Below are positions 63,412-64,000 of a stretch of DNA of 64,000 nt, piece by piece (position 1 is the stretch's first letter; each line of letters begins with the position of its first letter). The translations under genes were made by a program, and so were the position numbers. The stretch is from NCBI RefSeq assembly GCF_001434695.1, contig NZ_AZDI01000006.1, forward strand, positions 1 through 64,000. The letters run 5' to 3'. The notes under the pieces were generated by a model that was given only the letters and a program-made list of their open reading frames with translations, made no database searches and was not told the DNA's origin. The DNA is from Dellaglioa algida DSM 15638 (GTDB lineage Bacteria; Bacillota; Bacilli; Lactobacillales; Lactobacillaceae).

Positions 63412-64000
63412 ATGAAAAAAAATAAAACAGATAAAAAAGGTCGTTGGAAGAAACATTTAACAACCGTCTTATTGTTAATCTTATTGTTATTAGGTCTTTC
63501 GTTAGTTTTTAATGAACAAATTAAAAGCTTTTTAGTTGGCAATACGCACCCAACAATTAATGCCGCTCTTGTTGATAAAAATAAAAATAAAAAAGCGTCA
63601 TTTGATTTTAGTGAAGTAAAAAGTTTAAATACGGCAGATGTTTTAAAGGCAAAAGTTAATGAGAAAGATCTCGTTTTACTCGGAGAACTTAACATTCCAG
63701 ATGTCTCACTGAATTTGCCAATTGCCAAAGGTGTTAGCACCAACACGTTAGCACTTGCAGCCGGAACCTTAAAAGAAAACGAAAAAATGGGTGAAGGTAA
63801 TTACGCACTTGCCGGACATCATATGATTAATGAAGGCCTACTTTTTAGCCCATTAGTTCAGATGAAGTTAGGTCAAAAAATCTATTTGACGGATGCCAAA
63901 AATATTTATGAATATACGACGACTAAGAAAAAATATATTAAAGCAACGGATGTCCAAGTCATTGACGATACACCTGGTAAAACGCAGGTAACCCTGATTA
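63412..64000 (+). CDS. srtA: Class A sortase, N-terminal part (gene continues past window)
   Basis: 196 residues are visible. Basic N-terminus, one membrane anchor (HLTTVLLLILLLLGLSLVF, about 15-33), then the sortase barrel: LLGELNIPDVSLNLPIAKG, then GNYALAGHHM with the catalytic His, and QVTLI at the edge, where the TLxTC motif with the catalytic Cys would come next. It cleaves LPxTG-type signals and links proteins to peptidoglycan; the two LPQTD proteins in this window are natural substrates. GGGGGG precedes the ATG. Confidence 0.93.
   Translation, partial: MKKNKTDKKGRWKKHLTTVLLLILLLLGLSLVFNEQIKSFLVGNTHPTINAALVDKNKNKKASFDFSEVKSLNTADVLKAKVNEKDLVLLGELNIPDVSLNLPIAKGVSTNTLALAAGTLKENEKMGEGNYALAGHHMINEGLLFSPLVQMKLGQKIYLTDAKNIYEYTTTKKKYIKATDVQVIDDTPGKTQVTLI

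Noticed and set aside
63369-63746. 125-codon open frame opposite srtA
   Set aside because: Antisense to the sortase N-terminus; Phe/Ser-rich translation with no start signal.

Overview
The window is chromosomal DNA from a low-GC Gram-positive bacterium, most likely an order Lactobacillales organism of the Lactobacillaceae (Leuconostoc/Weissella or lactobacillus side). The reasons are low-GC genes with AGGAGG-type ribosome binding sites, LPQTD sortase substrates with MucBP repeats, a C69 dipeptidase, Mga-like regulators, and the core order murA-rho-rpmE2. I cannot name a species. No rRNA, tRNA, insertion sequence, prophage or CRISPR array was seen. Nearly every gene is closed by a recognisable hairpin terminator.

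Layout. 1-628 is the 3' end of a MucBP/LPQTD surface protein. 766-3524 holds an amino acid permease and hflX (minus strand). 3824-9570 is a complete oppABCDF oligopeptide importer. 9809-12618 is an accessory patch: a Mga-like regulator (possibly with a non-AUG start) and three small unknown proteins, two of them paralogues. 12670-16913 carries a YjeM-like permease and a Bce-type ABC exporter pair. 16973-19360 has two phosphoglycerate-mutase-like paralogues around a deoxynucleoside kinase. 19456-31779 is mostly housekeeping (DedA, HelD, CoaA, GuaA, YisL, LtrA), followed by a GT-C-like membrane protein with a GNAT gene and a GntR(YtrA)-ABC operon. 31895-33290 is a four-gene PadR/HAAS membrane operon. 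33485-39622 encodes a 2045-residue MucBP adhesin with a perfect CcpA cre box on its promoter. 39766-42867 has a C69 dipeptidase and a second Mga-like regulator.

42936-49168 is an alpha-mannoside locus: GH125, GH38 and a PTS EIIC on one strand, and a GntR/UTRA regulator divergent from them. The shared intergenic region has two matching operators and two cre-like boxes. Beyond it lie two decayed fragments (an SRPBCC remnant and a 6-phospho-beta-glucosidase remnant), an SRPBCC gene, an XRE regulator and an unknown membrane protein. 52236-56034 is galR-galK-galT with a cre. 56333-57814 is a third Mga-like regulator, closely similar to the second. 58077-61987 is rluD-like, murA, rho and rpmE2. 62069-63304 is an MFS exporter, and the window ends inside a class A sortase gene that could anchor both MucBP proteins.

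Main points for follow-up: a MurA with Asp where the fosfomycin-target Cys normally sits; a 30-bp perfect inverted repeat that gives two unrelated convergent genes the same C-terminus; a three-repeat higher-order period in the adhesin; carbon-catabolite control of the adhesin; the uncharacterised paralogue patch at 11.3-12.6 kb; a possible 18-residue peptide transcription unit at 57.9 kb; and the PadR/HAAS operon with no DUF4097-type effector.
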